The notes beneath the pieces were generated by a model. The model saw nothing but the letters and a program-made list of their open reading frames with translations, did not search any database and was not told the DNA's origin. 64,000 nt of DNA from Streptosporangium carneum (lineage in GTDB: Bacteria > Actinomycetota > Actinomycetes > Streptosporangiales > Streptosporangiaceae), in NCBI RefSeq assembly GCF_027922005.1, contig NZ_BSEV01000030.1, forward strand, positions 44,933 to 108,932. Reading direction: 5' to 3'. This document shows positions 7,993-16,366 of the stretch, one piece after another; position 1 is the stretch's first letter, and each line of letters starts with the position of its first letter. The position numbers and the translations under genes are program-made.

Positions 7993-8151
7993 GTGACGGG
8001 GGGTGAGCAGGCCTGTCAGCCCTTTCCGGCTTACTTGGCCTGCCCCCTGGGAGTCTTCACTCCCGGCGATGTCACAGAAATGATCGGAAAAGCTCTCAAT
8101 GCAACCGATCTCGGGAAATATGCAGCCACAGGGGGAATCAACCAGAAGTGA
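7993..8151 (+). CDS. C-terminal remnant or small ORF coupled to the lipoprotein gene
   Basis: The frame ending at 8151 reads as coding in its last part: CPLGVFTPGDVTEMIGKALN followed by ATDLGKYAATGGINQK. The stop TGA overlaps the GTG start of the lipoprotein gene (GTGA), as in a real operon. No convincing start is visible; GTG at 7993 is an arbitrary choice, and the 5' part overlaps the transposase scrap on the other strand. It could be the tail of a gene truncated by a transposon, or a small protein whose true start I cannot place. Not a recognised family. Confidence 0.35.
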   Translation: MTGGEQACQPFPAYLACPLGVFTPGDVTEMIGKALNATDLGKYAATGGINQK

Positions 8152-8675
8152 TCACTGCAACCCGGGTCCACCGCGTTCTCATCGCATTCTTCCTGGTCAC
8201 ATTCCTCACCGCCTGCGCGAGCACATCGGATGTCATGTCTTCAGAGCAAACCCACCAGGCCACCCCGGAGCAGTCGGGCACCATGACCCCAGAACAGTCC
8301 CACCAGAATCTCATCAACGAGGCAAAAGCCATCATTCAGGCCCTCATGCCCGACGCCAATCCCCAAGTCGTCGTGCAGAGCAAGGACACCCCCTGTGGCG
8401 GGCCTGCCGGAACCGACCGCTCCAGTGTCGAAAGCGACCTCACCGTTCATGGCTGTGCCAAAGACAAGACGCTGACTTCCGGGGAGATGTTTCAGCAGGT
8501 CGTCGCCGTACTCAGGAAGCGGGGCCGGACGATCGACCACACCATGGACAACGTCGCCGGCGTGGGGCGCGGCGGCGTCGGAGGGATCAGTGCGGGGGTG
8601 TCGGACTCACCTGTCGGCATCAGCGTCATCGGCACCACCGAGTGCGTGAAGAACTCCATGGGACAAGCCTCGTGA
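8148..8675 (+). CDS. Putative lipoprotein of unknown function
   Basis: A 175-residue protein with a typical lipoprotein signal: VHR, a hydrophobic core LIAFFLVTFL, and lipobox LTAC with Cys23 as the lipidated residue, so it should be anchored on the outside of the membrane. The mature part starts with a Gln/Thr/Ser-rich linker (about 24-50), and two cysteines in the globular part (CGGPAG, HGCAKD) may form a disulfide. It resembles small actinobacterial lipoproteins with no assigned role. The GTG start has AGGGGGAA 10 bases upstream and overlaps the stop of the preceding frame. Base composition is milder than in neighbouring genes, in line with the accessory character of this patch. Confidence 0.75.
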   Translation: MITATRVHRVLIAFFLVTFLTACASTSDVMSSEQTHQATPEQSGTMTPEQSHQNLINEAKAIIQALMPDANPQVVVQSKDTPCGGPAGTDRSSVESDLTVHGCAKDKTLTSGEMFQQVVAVLRKRGRTIDHTMDNVAGVGRGGVGGISAGVSDSPVGISVIGTTECVKNSMGQAS

Positions 8676-8758
8676 ACACGCCGACGGCGGCCGTGGGACG
8701 TCGTCGGCACGCGGCGTCAGGTCAGTGATTGTCGGGCGCAAGCCTTACGGTAGGGCGC

Positions 8759-9976
8759 GTGCCAGAGACGAACCACGAGATCACGCTCGACTCGGCCCTC
8801 TCCGAGGAGGCCGTGCTCGCCACCTACCGGCGGATGTTCGCCGCGCTCGCGCGCGACAGCGGGGCCGTGGTCGACGAGCCCGCGTTGGTCGACATCGCCG
8901 AGACGCTGTTCGCGGCGTTCGCCGAAGCGGGCGAGGAGTGGCTGACGCACGAGCAGATGCGGCACATCTGCCGGGCCTACCCGCTGGAGCAGTTCGAGAA
9001 CCGGCTGCGGGTGCTCAAGGGACTCGGCGCGATCCGTGAGGTGTTCCCCAAGCCCAACCAGCTCCGTTACCGGGCGTCCTTCACCAGTGTGGTCGGGCTG
9101 ATGTTCGTCAGGCGGATGATGGACGACGGCGGCCAGTCGGAGATGCACCGGCTTCTCGCGCTCGAGGACCTCAACGTCGCCGACCCCCGCACGACCATGG
9201 AGGAGGCGCGCCTCAGCGCGCAGAACCTGTCGCGGGCCTTCCGGCTCTGGGCGCTCGAGCTGATCACGCTGACCAGCGGCACCATCGAGGAACTGCGCGA
9301 GCAGGCCCCCAAGCTCTGGGGCACCGAGGAGATCGCCCGCAGGGCGCAGAGCCTGCACGCCACGATCCTCACCCGCTGGCCCGACCTTGACCGCACCTGC
9401 ACCGAGCTGCGCGCGGCGATCTACTCCTACAGCGACGCCTCCCGCCGGGCCGCGGGACGGCTGGCCGACTCTGCGGGCACCACCAGGAACCTCACCCTGC
9501 TCCCCGCGGAGACCTGGCGGACCTTCGCCCAGACGGCGACCAGGGAACGGCTGGCCGCCGTGCTCGACGGGTTCGTCTTCGACGCCCCCGCGCCGTGGCA
9601 CGACCCGGCGGCGATCGTCAGGGCGGTGGACGAGAGTCCCCGCCCAGCCCCCGCCCAGCCGACGCCGCCGCGCTCGGCGCTGCCCGACCCCGGCCCCGCC
9701 GACTCCTACGAGCCGGGCGGCGGCGGTCTCGACCATCTCGCCTCCGTCGCCGAGGCCGCGCTCGCCGGGCGCGGCACGGCCCGCCTCGAGGAGCTGCTCA
9801 CCGCGGACGGCGAATGGGTCTCCGCGCGCCGTCTGCTGGCCGACCTCGTCTCCGCCGACCTACGCCCCGAGTCCCCTTACCGGCTGCGCTGGTCGGACGC
9901 CCTCACCGCCGACCCGGACGGGGAGCCGACCTGGCTGTCGCACGGCCACCTGGAAAGGGCGGGCCATGACGCCTGA
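8759..9976 (+). CDS. MukF/JetA-like subunit of a bacterial condensin-type system
   Basis: About 405 residues; GTG at 8759 is preferred over TTG at 8729, though neither has a strong ribosome site. The protein is almost entirely helical, with an N-terminal winged-helix-like block (LTHEQMRHICRAYP, then FENRLRVLKGLGAIREVF), a central helical region and an Ala/Pro-rich linker near 300-320. It is the first gene of a three-gene set whose last member is an SMC-like ATPase; the next start lies inside its 3' end (11-base overlap). Operon order and size match MukF in MukBEF/MksBEF and JetA in Wadjet. Assignment rests mostly on context; no sequence signature by itself proves it. Confidence 0.6.
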   Translation: MPETNHEITLDSALSEEAVLATYRRMFAALARDSGAVVDEPALVDIAETLFAAFAEAGEEWLTHEQMRHICRAYPLEQFENRLRVLKGLGAIREVFPKPNQLRYRASFTSVVGLMFVRRMMDDGGQSEMHRLLALEDLNVADPRTTMEEARLSAQNLSRAFRLWALELITLTSGTIEELREQAPKLWGTEEIARRAQSLHATILTRWPDLDRTCTELRAAIYSYSDASRRAAGRLADSAGTTRNLTLLPAETWRTFAQTATRERLAAVLDGFVFDAPAPWHDPAAIVRAVDESPRPAPAQPTPPRSALPDPGPADSYEPGGGGLDHLASVAEAALAGRGTARLEELLTADGEWVSARRLLADLVSADLRPESPYRLRWSDALTADPDGEPTWLSHGHLERAGHDA

Positions 9977-11375
9977 GCTGGCGCACGCGCGGGCCAGGGC
10001 GACCGGCCCCCTCTCGCTCGGAGTGGGCGAGCCCTCGCCCATGGGGATGACACGGCTCGGCCACGGCGACGGAACCGGCGTCGCGCTGCCCGCGTGGCCC
10101 GACGGGGCGACCCCGTCCCTCCTGGAGGAGTACCAGGTCGCGCCGGTGAACGTGGAGCGCTCCGGAGAGACGCGGCGGGTGCTGGCCGCGGCGCTGAAGT
10201 GCTGCTGGACGGACCTGACGGCCGACCCGTGGCCGGGGAGCCCCGCGCCGGTCGAAGACGTGCTGTCGGCCTACCGGGCGCTGATCGGACGCGGCGACGA
10301 CCTCATGCGCAACTGGGCCGTCGGCGCGCTGCGCCGCCTGCACGACTCGGCCTGGCTCGAGATGGACGCCGGGACCGTACGGCTCGGCCCCCGCTGCGCC
10401 TGCTGGCCCTCCGACTCCCACGCCCAGCTCAGGGAGCTGGTACGGCGCCTGCCCTCGGGAGAGGAGCGCTCCCCCGGCCTGGACGTCCTGCCCGTCGCCG
10501 GGGAGGCCTGGGACGACAGCCCGACCGGAGACGACGCGGACGGCCAGGACGGCGGGCACGACTCGGGCGGCGGGTGTTCCGCGGCCGAGGGGGACGGCGA
10601 GCGGCTCGAAGCGGACGGCGACGAGACCCACGGGCCTTCCGGAGCCGACGGCGGAGAGGCCCACGGGCGTCCCGGAGCCGACGGGCGTTCTGTGGCCGGC
10701 GGCGACGGGCGCGGGGACGGCACGGGAGGGGACGCCTTCGTGGAGGGGGCCGCGAGCGTCACGGTTCCCGACGCTGTGGACGAGGATCTGCTGGGGCCGT
10801 TCGACGAGCGCCGCAGGGCCGAGATCGTGGCGGCCTTCATGGCGGTCGAGCACGCGGCGGAGCCGGTCCACGAGGCGCGCTTCCCCGCGCTGCGCGACCC
10901 CGCGCCGCGCCGCACGCTCGCGGAGATGCTGCGCCGACGCGGCCGGACGCTGGTCCAGGATCGCGAGGCGTGGACCTCGGGTTACGCCGACGAGACGGCC
11001 GCGCTGACGGGCACGAGCCTGGGGGAGGCCGAGCGGGCGGTGCTGGTCCTCGTCCTCATCCACTCGGTGGCCATTCCCCGCGCCGAGGGCCTGCTGCCCG
11101 CCGACAGCTGGCTGTCGCCCTTTCCCGCCCAGGTGGACGAGCTGCGCAGGCACACCAGGCTGCCGGTCGGCGAGCTGGACGCGGCACTGCGGACACTGCG
11201 TCACGCGGGCCTGCTCAGCCAGGTCAAGGCGGGCGAGGAGGCCGGGGGTTACATCCCGGGGCCGCAGTTCAACCGCCTGACCCCGCAGGCCAGAAGGCGC
11301 CTGCAGGAAGAGCTGATTCTCGCCGCGGGGCCGCACACCCCGCTGGCGGCCGCCGTGAGAGCCAATCGCCGATGA
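9966..11375 (+). CDS. MukE/JetB-like subunit with a long acidic glycine-rich linker
   Basis: A 469-residue protein, start ATG at 9966 inside the end of the previous gene. It has two folded parts. The first (about 20-175) ends in MRNWAVGALRRLHDSAWLEM, winged-helix-like. The second (about 265-460) includes VGELDAALRTLRHAGLLSQV, again a winged-helix pattern. Between them, residues about 176-262 form a low-complexity linker full of Gly, Asp, Glu and Ala. MukE/JetB proteins consist of two winged helices and bridge kleisin and ATPase, which fits the position between a MukF-like gene and an SMC-like gene. At 469 residues it is larger than usual MukE (about 230), largely because of the linker. The stop overlaps the next ATG (ATGA). 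Confidence 0.6.
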   Translation: MTPELAHARARATGPLSLGVGEPSPMGMTRLGHGDGTGVALPAWPDGATPSLLEEYQVAPVNVERSGETRRVLAAALKCCWTDLTADPWPGSPAPVEDVLSAYRALIGRGDDLMRNWAVGALRRLHDSAWLEMDAGTVRLGPRCACWPSDSHAQLRELVRRLPSGEERSPGLDVLPVAGEAWDDSPTGDDADGQDGGHDSGGGCSAAEGDGERLEADGDETHGPSGADGGEAHGRPGADGRSVAGGDGRGDGTGGDAFVEGAASVTVPDAVDEDLLGPFDERRRAEIVAAFMAVEHAAEPVHEARFPALRDPAPRRTLAEMLRRRGRTLVQDREAWTSGYADETAALTGTSLGEAERAVLVLVLIHSVAIPRAEGLLPADSWLSPFPAQVDELRRHTRLPVGELDAALRTLRHAGLLSQVKAGEEAGGYIPGPQFNRLTPQARRRLQEELILAAGPHTPLAAAVRANRR

Positions 11376-14300
11376 AGGGAACGACAGGGGTGGCAGAGCA
11401 GCCGGACAGGTCCGCCGGGAGCTCGCGGGAGAGCGTGGCGAGCCTGGCGAGCGGCACGGGCGGAACAGGCCCGGCCGAAGACGCCGACACGCGGAAACGC
11501 GCCCGCGGGAACACCACGAGCGGGACGGGCCCGGCCGAAGACAGCGACACGCGGAAACGCGCCCGCGGGAACACCACGAGCGGGACAGGCCCGGCCGAAG
11601 GCGCCGACACGCGGAAACAGGCGTACGGGAGCCAGGCGAGCCTGGTGCCGGTCGAGGTCAGGGCCACCGCGCCGAGCGAGAACGTGGTCGGTGACCGCGT
11701 GCTGATCGCCGTGCAGGCGGTCAACATCTCCCGTCTGTCGACCCATCCGGTGCCCACCGTTCCCGGGACGCTGATCGTGGTCGCGGGCGCGGGCCCCAAG
11801 GACTCGAACGGCGCGGGCAAGTCCTCGTTCATCGCGATGATCACCGCGTTGCTCGGCGACGAGCAGTGGCGCTTCGCCTCGGGCGCCAAGGCTGTCTCGG
11901 AGCTGCTGTTCAACGCCGAGCTGGCCGCGGGCGGCGGCGGCAGGACGTGGGCCAGCGCCGACCACGGCTACATCGTCGGCGTCTTCGCGGCGGCGGACGA
12001 CCCGCTGGACGGCGCGAAGAGCACCGGGGGCGGCGCGACGTCCGCGAACCAGAAGGACGGCGTGAGCGGCGCGGCGTCCGCGAGCGGGGGCGGCACGGCG
12101 GGCGACGTCGCGGAGGAGGGCGTCGGCGGCGTTCGAGGCGGGGTGATGAGCGACGCGGTGACCGTGTGGCTGCGGGTCAACCAGGAGGCGCCGCACCTGG
12201 AGATCCGCTGGACCCAGGGGGTGTGCGTGGCCTCGGCGGCCTCCGAGGCCGAGCGGGTGACGCGGGCGGACGAGCTGTGGGCGACGCTGCCCCGCTCCGC
12301 GGGACGCAGGGACGTGGTGGCGCGTGACCTGACCAGGTTCCTGTACGGCGACCGGGTCAGGTGCGTTTCGTTCCTTTCGACCTCGGTGCGGAGCAAGGTC
12401 GCCACGAACCTCCTCTCCCAGCCGCTCAACGAGATCTCCCCTGAGCGGGTCTTCGAGGCGATCGCGGCGTTGACCGGTCTGGACACCGAGCTCGACCAGG
12501 AGCGGGAGGCCAGACGCGACGAGCACGCCAAGCGGGTGCGGGCGGCGCGGGCCGTCGAGCTGCTCAAGGAGTTCGAGGGCGAGTCGCGGACGCTGCTGGA
12601 GACCTTCGACCGGCGCGACCGGGCCAGGGTGCGGCTGGCGGAGGCGATGCGCTGCTGGCGGGGCCGCCTGGCGCGCAGGCTGGCCGACGCCGCGCGGCGG
12701 GACGAGGCGTTCGCCGCGGAGCTCGAGCGGGTGCGTGCGACGGGTGAGCGCGCGGCCGAGGCCGTCGCCGAGGTCAGGGCGGAGATCGCCACGCTGAAGG
12801 ACGACACGCTCGAGCGCGGCCTGGCCGAGGCCCGCAAGGAGCTGGCGACCCTGCAGGCCCGCGCGGCCAAGCTGGACGCCGACCGCGCTGTCGCGGAGAA
12901 CTCGGTCGACGAGTTGCGCGGGCGGATCCCGAGCCTCGAGGAGCAGCGGAGACTGGCCGACGGCCGCGACGTGCGGACCGCGGAGAGCGAGCTGGCCCAG
13001 GCCAGGCTCAGGCTCAACGAGGCGCTGAAGGCGCTGGGTGTGGCCGACCGCGAGGCCGAGGGGGCCAGGGCGGCGCTGGACGACGCGGAGGGCGGCCCGG
13101 CCGCGGCTCAGCTCAACGCGCTCGCCGCGGCCGGACTCGGCGCGACAGGCCTGCTCGACGCGCTCGACGTGGCCGAGCAGGCCCGCGACGAGGAGAGCGG
13201 GCGGGACCGCGCGGGACAGGCGGTGACGGCGGTCCTGGGCGCCCGCGGGTGGCCCGGGGAGCACGCCGTGATCGTGGACGCGGCCGATCTGGCGTCCGCC
13301 GCGCGAGCGCTGGCCGAGCTGCCGGGATCGGTTCTGGTCAGCTCGGCGGGCGTCACCGTCGTCGGGGCGTTCGAGGCCGTCGCGACCGGCAGGGAGGCCC
13401 GGATCAAGGCCGCCGAGCTACGGCTGCACCGGGCGCGGGACGCGCAGGAGACGGCCGCGGCGGCGGTGCGGACCGCGGAGGACGGGGTCGCCGAGGCGGG
13501 GCGGAGGCTTGAGGGGGCCAGAGCCGCCGTGCAGCTGGCCGACATCGAGCGGCGCATGGCCGAACGGCGTGAGACCCTCGTCGAACTCACCGAGGCGCTG
13601 GCCGAGGTCACGCCGAAGGTGGGAGAGGCGGAACGGCGGGCGAGCACGCTCGACTTCCGCGCCAGGACCAGGAACATGGAGGTCGAGCGCCTGGAGGGGC
13701 GCAGAGCGAGGCACGAGGCCGAGCGTGACCAGGCCGCCGAGCAGGCGGCCAGGGTGACGACGGAGCGGCTGGCGCTCGGGATGGACGCGCTGGCCTCCGA
13801 GTGGGGCGGCACGATCGACGGGGCCCGCGAGTGGCTGGAGGCGCTGGGCGAGCAGGAGCTTCCGCTGACGGCCGAGGAGTGGTGGCGGACCGCGGAGCGC
13901 CGCCTTGACGACGCGCTGCGCGACACCTTCCCCGGCGAGGACGACGAGATGCCCGAGGAGCTGGGCTTCCTGGTCCGGCAGCGGGCTGAGCCCGGCGCGG
14001 GACGCACCGCGCGCGAGCAGGCGACCTTCCCTGGCGTCTGCGCCGCGCTGGCGTCCTACCTGCGCGGCCAGGAGGAGTACGAACGCCACCAGCGCCGCCA
14101 GATCGAGACCCAGCTCGCCACCAGGCAGCGCGACCTGACCGCCGCCGCGAAGGGCGCCGAGGAGGCCGCGCAGTCGACCGCCGTCCACCGGGCCGCGCTG
14201 AGCGCCGCGATCAAGGCACGGCTCGCCCGGGTGGCCGAGGAGTTCGACAAGCTGGACACCTCCTACGGCGGCTACGGCGCGACGCTGGAGTTCCCGGTGC

Positions 14301-14761
14301 CGCCCGCGCCCGCCGACCCCGAGCAGCGCTGGGCCTGGCGGGTCACGCCCAAGTGGCGCAGGGGCGAGGGGCAGGGCTACGTGCCGTACAACCGCCGGGC
14401 CAACACGGCGCTGATGGACGAGAAGGCGGTCAAGCTGGTCTGCGCGGCGGCGATCGCGTCCTCCGGCGGCGGCCACCTGTGCCTGGTCCTGGACGAGCTG
14501 GGCCGCAACCTGGGCAAGGAGCACCGCAGGGAGGCCGTGGCGCTGTTCCGCAGGATCGGCGAGACCTACGGGATCACGGTGATCGGCGCGCTCCAGGACG
14601 ACATGGAGCCCTACGCGATCGACGCCTGCGGGCAGTACATCAAGTTGCGTCGTTCCTCGGACGCCATGCCGTACAACGAGCCGCCGGTGATCATCGGTCA
14701 TGACGACCACGCGGAGCGCGTGCGCGCGCTCGCCTCCGCGGTGAGCAGGCAGACGGTGTGA
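11372..14761 (+). CDS. SMC-like ATPase (MukB/MksB/JetC-like)
   Basis: 1129 residues from the ATG at 11372, which overlaps the upstream stop; a GTG at 11390 is an alternative. After a repetitive N-terminal tail (residues 30-90) comes the ATPase head with Walker A KDSNGAGKSSF (about 145-155), interrupted by a Gly/Ala/Ser-rich insert (about 209-260). Two coiled-coil arms (about 373-580 and 673-806) flank a small globular hinge (about 580-673), and another coil runs near 897-957. The C-terminal head has Walker B HLCLVLDELGRNLGKEH (about 1036-1052). No canonical LSGG signature is visible before it; the equivalent place reads NTALMDEKAVKLVCAA. Short arms relative to SMC or MukB point to MksB/JetC. 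It would load on DNA with the two preceding gene products. No jetD/mksG follows. Confidence 0.75.
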   Translation: MKGTTGVAEQPDRSAGSSRESVASLASGTGGTGPAEDADTRKRARGNTTSGTGPAEDSDTRKRARGNTTSGTGPAEGADTRKQAYGSQASLVPVEVRATAPSENVVGDRVLIAVQAVNISRLSTHPVPTVPGTLIVVAGAGPKDSNGAGKSSFIAMITALLGDEQWRFASGAKAVSELLFNAELAAGGGGRTWASADHGYIVGVFAAADDPLDGAKSTGGGATSANQKDGVSGAASASGGGTAGDVAEEGVGGVRGGVMSDAVTVWLRVNQEAPHLEIRWTQGVCVASAASEAERVTRADELWATLPRSAGRRDVVARDLTRFLYGDRVRCVSFLSTSVRSKVATNLLSQPLNEISPERVFEAIAALTGLDTELDQEREARRDEHAKRVRAARAVELLKEFEGESRTLLETFDRRDRARVRLAEAMRCWRGRLARRLADAARRDEAFAAELERVRATGERAAEAVAEVRAEIATLKDDTLERGLAEARKELATLQARAAKLDADRAVAENSVDELRGRIPSLEEQRRLADGRDVRTAESELAQARLRLNEALKALGVADREAEGARAALDDAEGGPAAAQLNALAAAGLGATGLLDALDVAEQARDEESGRDRAGQAVTAVLGARGWPGEHAVIVDAADLASAARALAELPGSVLVSSAGVTVVGAFEAVATGREARIKAAELRLHRARDAQETAAAAVRTAEDGVAEAGRRLEGARAAVQLADIERRMAERRETLVELTEALAEVTPKVGEAERRASTLDFRARTRNMEVERLEGRRARHEAERDQAAEQAARVTTERLALGMDALASEWGGTIDGAREWLEALGEQELPLTAEEWWRTAERRLDDALRDTFPGEDDEMPEELGFLVRQRAEPGAGRTAREQATFPGVCAALASYLRGQEEYERHQRRQIETQLATRQRDLTAAAKGAEEAAQSTAVHRAALSAAIKARLARVAEEFDKLDTSYGGYGATLEFPVPPAPADPEQRWAWRVTPKWRRGEGQGYVPYNRRANTALMDEKAVKLVCAAAIASSGGGHLCLVLDELGRNLGKEHRREAVALFRRIGETYGITVIGALQDDMEPYAIDACGQYIKLRRSSDAMPYNEPPVIIGHDDHAERVRALASAVSRQTV
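11461..11640 (+). repeat. Three 60-bp in-frame tandem repeats at the 5' end of the SMC-like gene
   Basis: Units 11461-11520, 11521-11580 and 11581-11640 encode variants of GTGPAEDADTRKRARGNTTS. The first two differ at only a few bases; the third has drifted (TRKQAYGSQAS). Each encodes an acidic patch next to a basic TRKRAR patch. Confidence 0.9.
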
Positions 14762-14797
14762 GCCGACACGGTGTGAGCGGACACGGTGTGAGCCGAC
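14753..14797 (+). repeat. Three 15-bp tandem repeats at the end of the SMC-like gene
   Basis: ACGGTGTGAGCCGAC at 14753, ACGGTGTGAGCGGAC at 14768 and ACGGTGTGAGCCGAC at 14783. The first copy contains the TGA stop, so the unit carries a stop codon in each copy. Role unknown. Confidence 0.8.
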
Positions 14798-14916
14798 AGA
14801 CGGGGTGCGCGGACGGCGGGCGGTGATCGGACGGGCCGTCAGAGGATAGCCTCAGCAGGAAACGAGGACCGGCGGATCCGCGAGCCGGTGGAAGTCGGGA
14901 AGGTCAGGGAGATTCG

Positions 14917-16269
14917 GTGTCGGCGTCATCGCTGGAGCGGACACCCGCCAAGCACGACCTCTACCGGGCCATGGCGCTGGCGCTGCGCGTGGGTGAGCTG
15001 CTGCTCGGCAGCGGCGAGGGCACGGAGACCGTCGCGGGCGCCATGCGCAGGATCACCAACGCCTACGGCGTGCCGCACTGCGAGGCGGACGTCAACCTGT
15101 CGGCCATCACGCTGTCGCACGTTCCGTCGGACGGGAGCGTCCCGGTCACCGCGGAGCGCCGGGTACGGCGCTTCCTGCCCGACTACGACCGGCTGATCGC
15201 GGTCCACGAGATGATCAGGGAGACCTCGGGCGGATCCGTGCCGCTCGAGGAGGCCGAGGCCCGGCTACGGAAGATCACCCGGCGGGTGCGGGTCTATCCG
15301 AACTGGTTCCTGGTCACGGCGCTCGCGCTGATCGCCTCCTCAGCGAGCATCCTGGTCGGCGGCGGCGCGCTGGTCGCGGTCGCCGCGTTCGTCGCGACCG
15401 TGCTGGGCGACCGGGCCAGCGCCTGGCTGGCCCGCCGGGGGGTGGCGGAGTTCTTCCAGATCACGGTCGCGGCCGTGCTCGGCTCGCTGGTCGCGGTGCT
15501 GATGGTCGCGATCGGCGCGCCGGTGCGGGCCGAGGCCGTGGTGGTCGGGGCGGTCGTCGCGCTGCTGCCCGGACGTCCGATGGTGGCCTGCGTGCAGGAC
15601 GGCATCGCGGGCGAGTACGTCACCGCGACCGCCCGGTTGTTCGAGGTCTTCTTCATCCTGACGGCGGTCGTCTCCGGCATCGGCATCACGCTGTACGCGG
15701 CCGTCCGCCTCGGCGTGCCGCTGACCGTCGAGGACGTGCCCGCGGCGCCGCTGCTGATCAGGCCGGAGCAGTTGCTCGGGGCCGTCGGGGTGACGCTGTC
15801 GTTCGCCGTCGCCCTGCTGGTGCCGCTCCGCCACCTGGTCCCCGCCGCGGTCGGCGGCGCGATGGTCTGGATGGTCTTCGTACAGCTGCACGTCTGGCAG
15901 GTCCCGGTCGTCCTGGCGACGGCCGTCTCCGCGGCGGTCGTGGGGCTGTTCGGCAGCGCGTACGCGCTGCGCGCCCAGGTGCCCTCGATGGTGATCACGA
16001 TCCCGGCGATCGGCTCGCTGCTGCCGGGCACCGCGCTCTACCGGGGCATGCTGGAAGTCAGCCTCGGCCACGGAGGCGCGGGCCAGGAGAGCCTGCTCCA
16101 GGCGCTGTCGACCGCTCTCGCCCTGGGCGCCGGAGTCATCCTCGGCGCGGAGATCCTGCGCGCGGTCACCGGCTCCGACCTGACCAGGCGGGTCAGGCGG
16201 CAGGGCCCCCGGCGGGTCCGCAGGCCGTTCATCAGCCGCCCGGCGGCCCGTCGCACCCGCGGCTACTGA
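14917..16269 (+). CDS. thrE: Threonine/serine exporter family protein (ThrE type)
   Basis: A 450-residue membrane protein. The N-terminal soluble domain (about 1-130) has the family features LLLGSGEGTETVAGAMRRI and YGVPHCEADVNLSAI; the C-terminal part has about ten membrane helices in two groups, as in ThrE of Corynebacterium, where both modules are fused. ThrE proteins export threonine and serine, driven by the proton gradient. The GTG start has AGGGAG six bases upstream. It stands alone downstream of the SMC-like operon (155-bp gap) and is convergent with a TetR gene. The tail is Arg-rich (RRVRRQGPRRVRRPF). Substrate is inferred from the family. Confidence 0.88.
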   Translation: MSASSLERTPAKHDLYRAMALALRVGELLLGSGEGTETVAGAMRRITNAYGVPHCEADVNLSAITLSHVPSDGSVPVTAERRVRRFLPDYDRLIAVHEMIRETSGGSVPLEEAEARLRKITRRVRVYPNWFLVTALALIASSASILVGGGALVAVAAFVATVLGDRASAWLARRGVAEFFQITVAAVLGSLVAVLMVAIGAPVRAEAVVVGAVVALLPGRPMVACVQDGIAGEYVTATARLFEVFFILTAVVSGIGITLYAAVRLGVPLTVEDVPAAPLLIRPEQLLGAVGVTLSFAVALLVPLRHLVPAAVGGAMVWMVFVQLHVWQVPVVLATAVSAAVVGLFGSAYALRAQVPSMVITIPAIGSLLPGTALYRGMLEVSLGHGGAGQESLLQALSTALALGAGVILGAEILRAVTGSDLTRRVRRQGPRRVRRPFISRPAARRTRGY

Positions 16270-16366
16270 CCCGGCGTCCCGCCCCGCGAACCGCCGCGGC
16301 CGCGGCTGCCGACCCGGCGTCCGGGCCGACGAACCGCCGCCCGGCACCCGGTGCGCGGTGGGTGCG

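Noticed and set aside
10094..11371. In-frame upstream extension of the SMC-like ATPase
   Set aside because: It overlaps the MukE-like gene in another frame and is Arg/Gly-rich without fold signals; the ATGA overlap defines the start.
11249..13264. 671-codon minus-strand frame opposite the SMC-like gene
   Set aside because: Mirror frame of coiled-coil codons; no recognizable protein features.
14917..16269. ThrE gene as a fourth, defence-related member of the condensin-like operon
   Set aside because: 155-bp gap with stop-codon repeats and its own ribosome site; its family features clearly point to amino-acid export.
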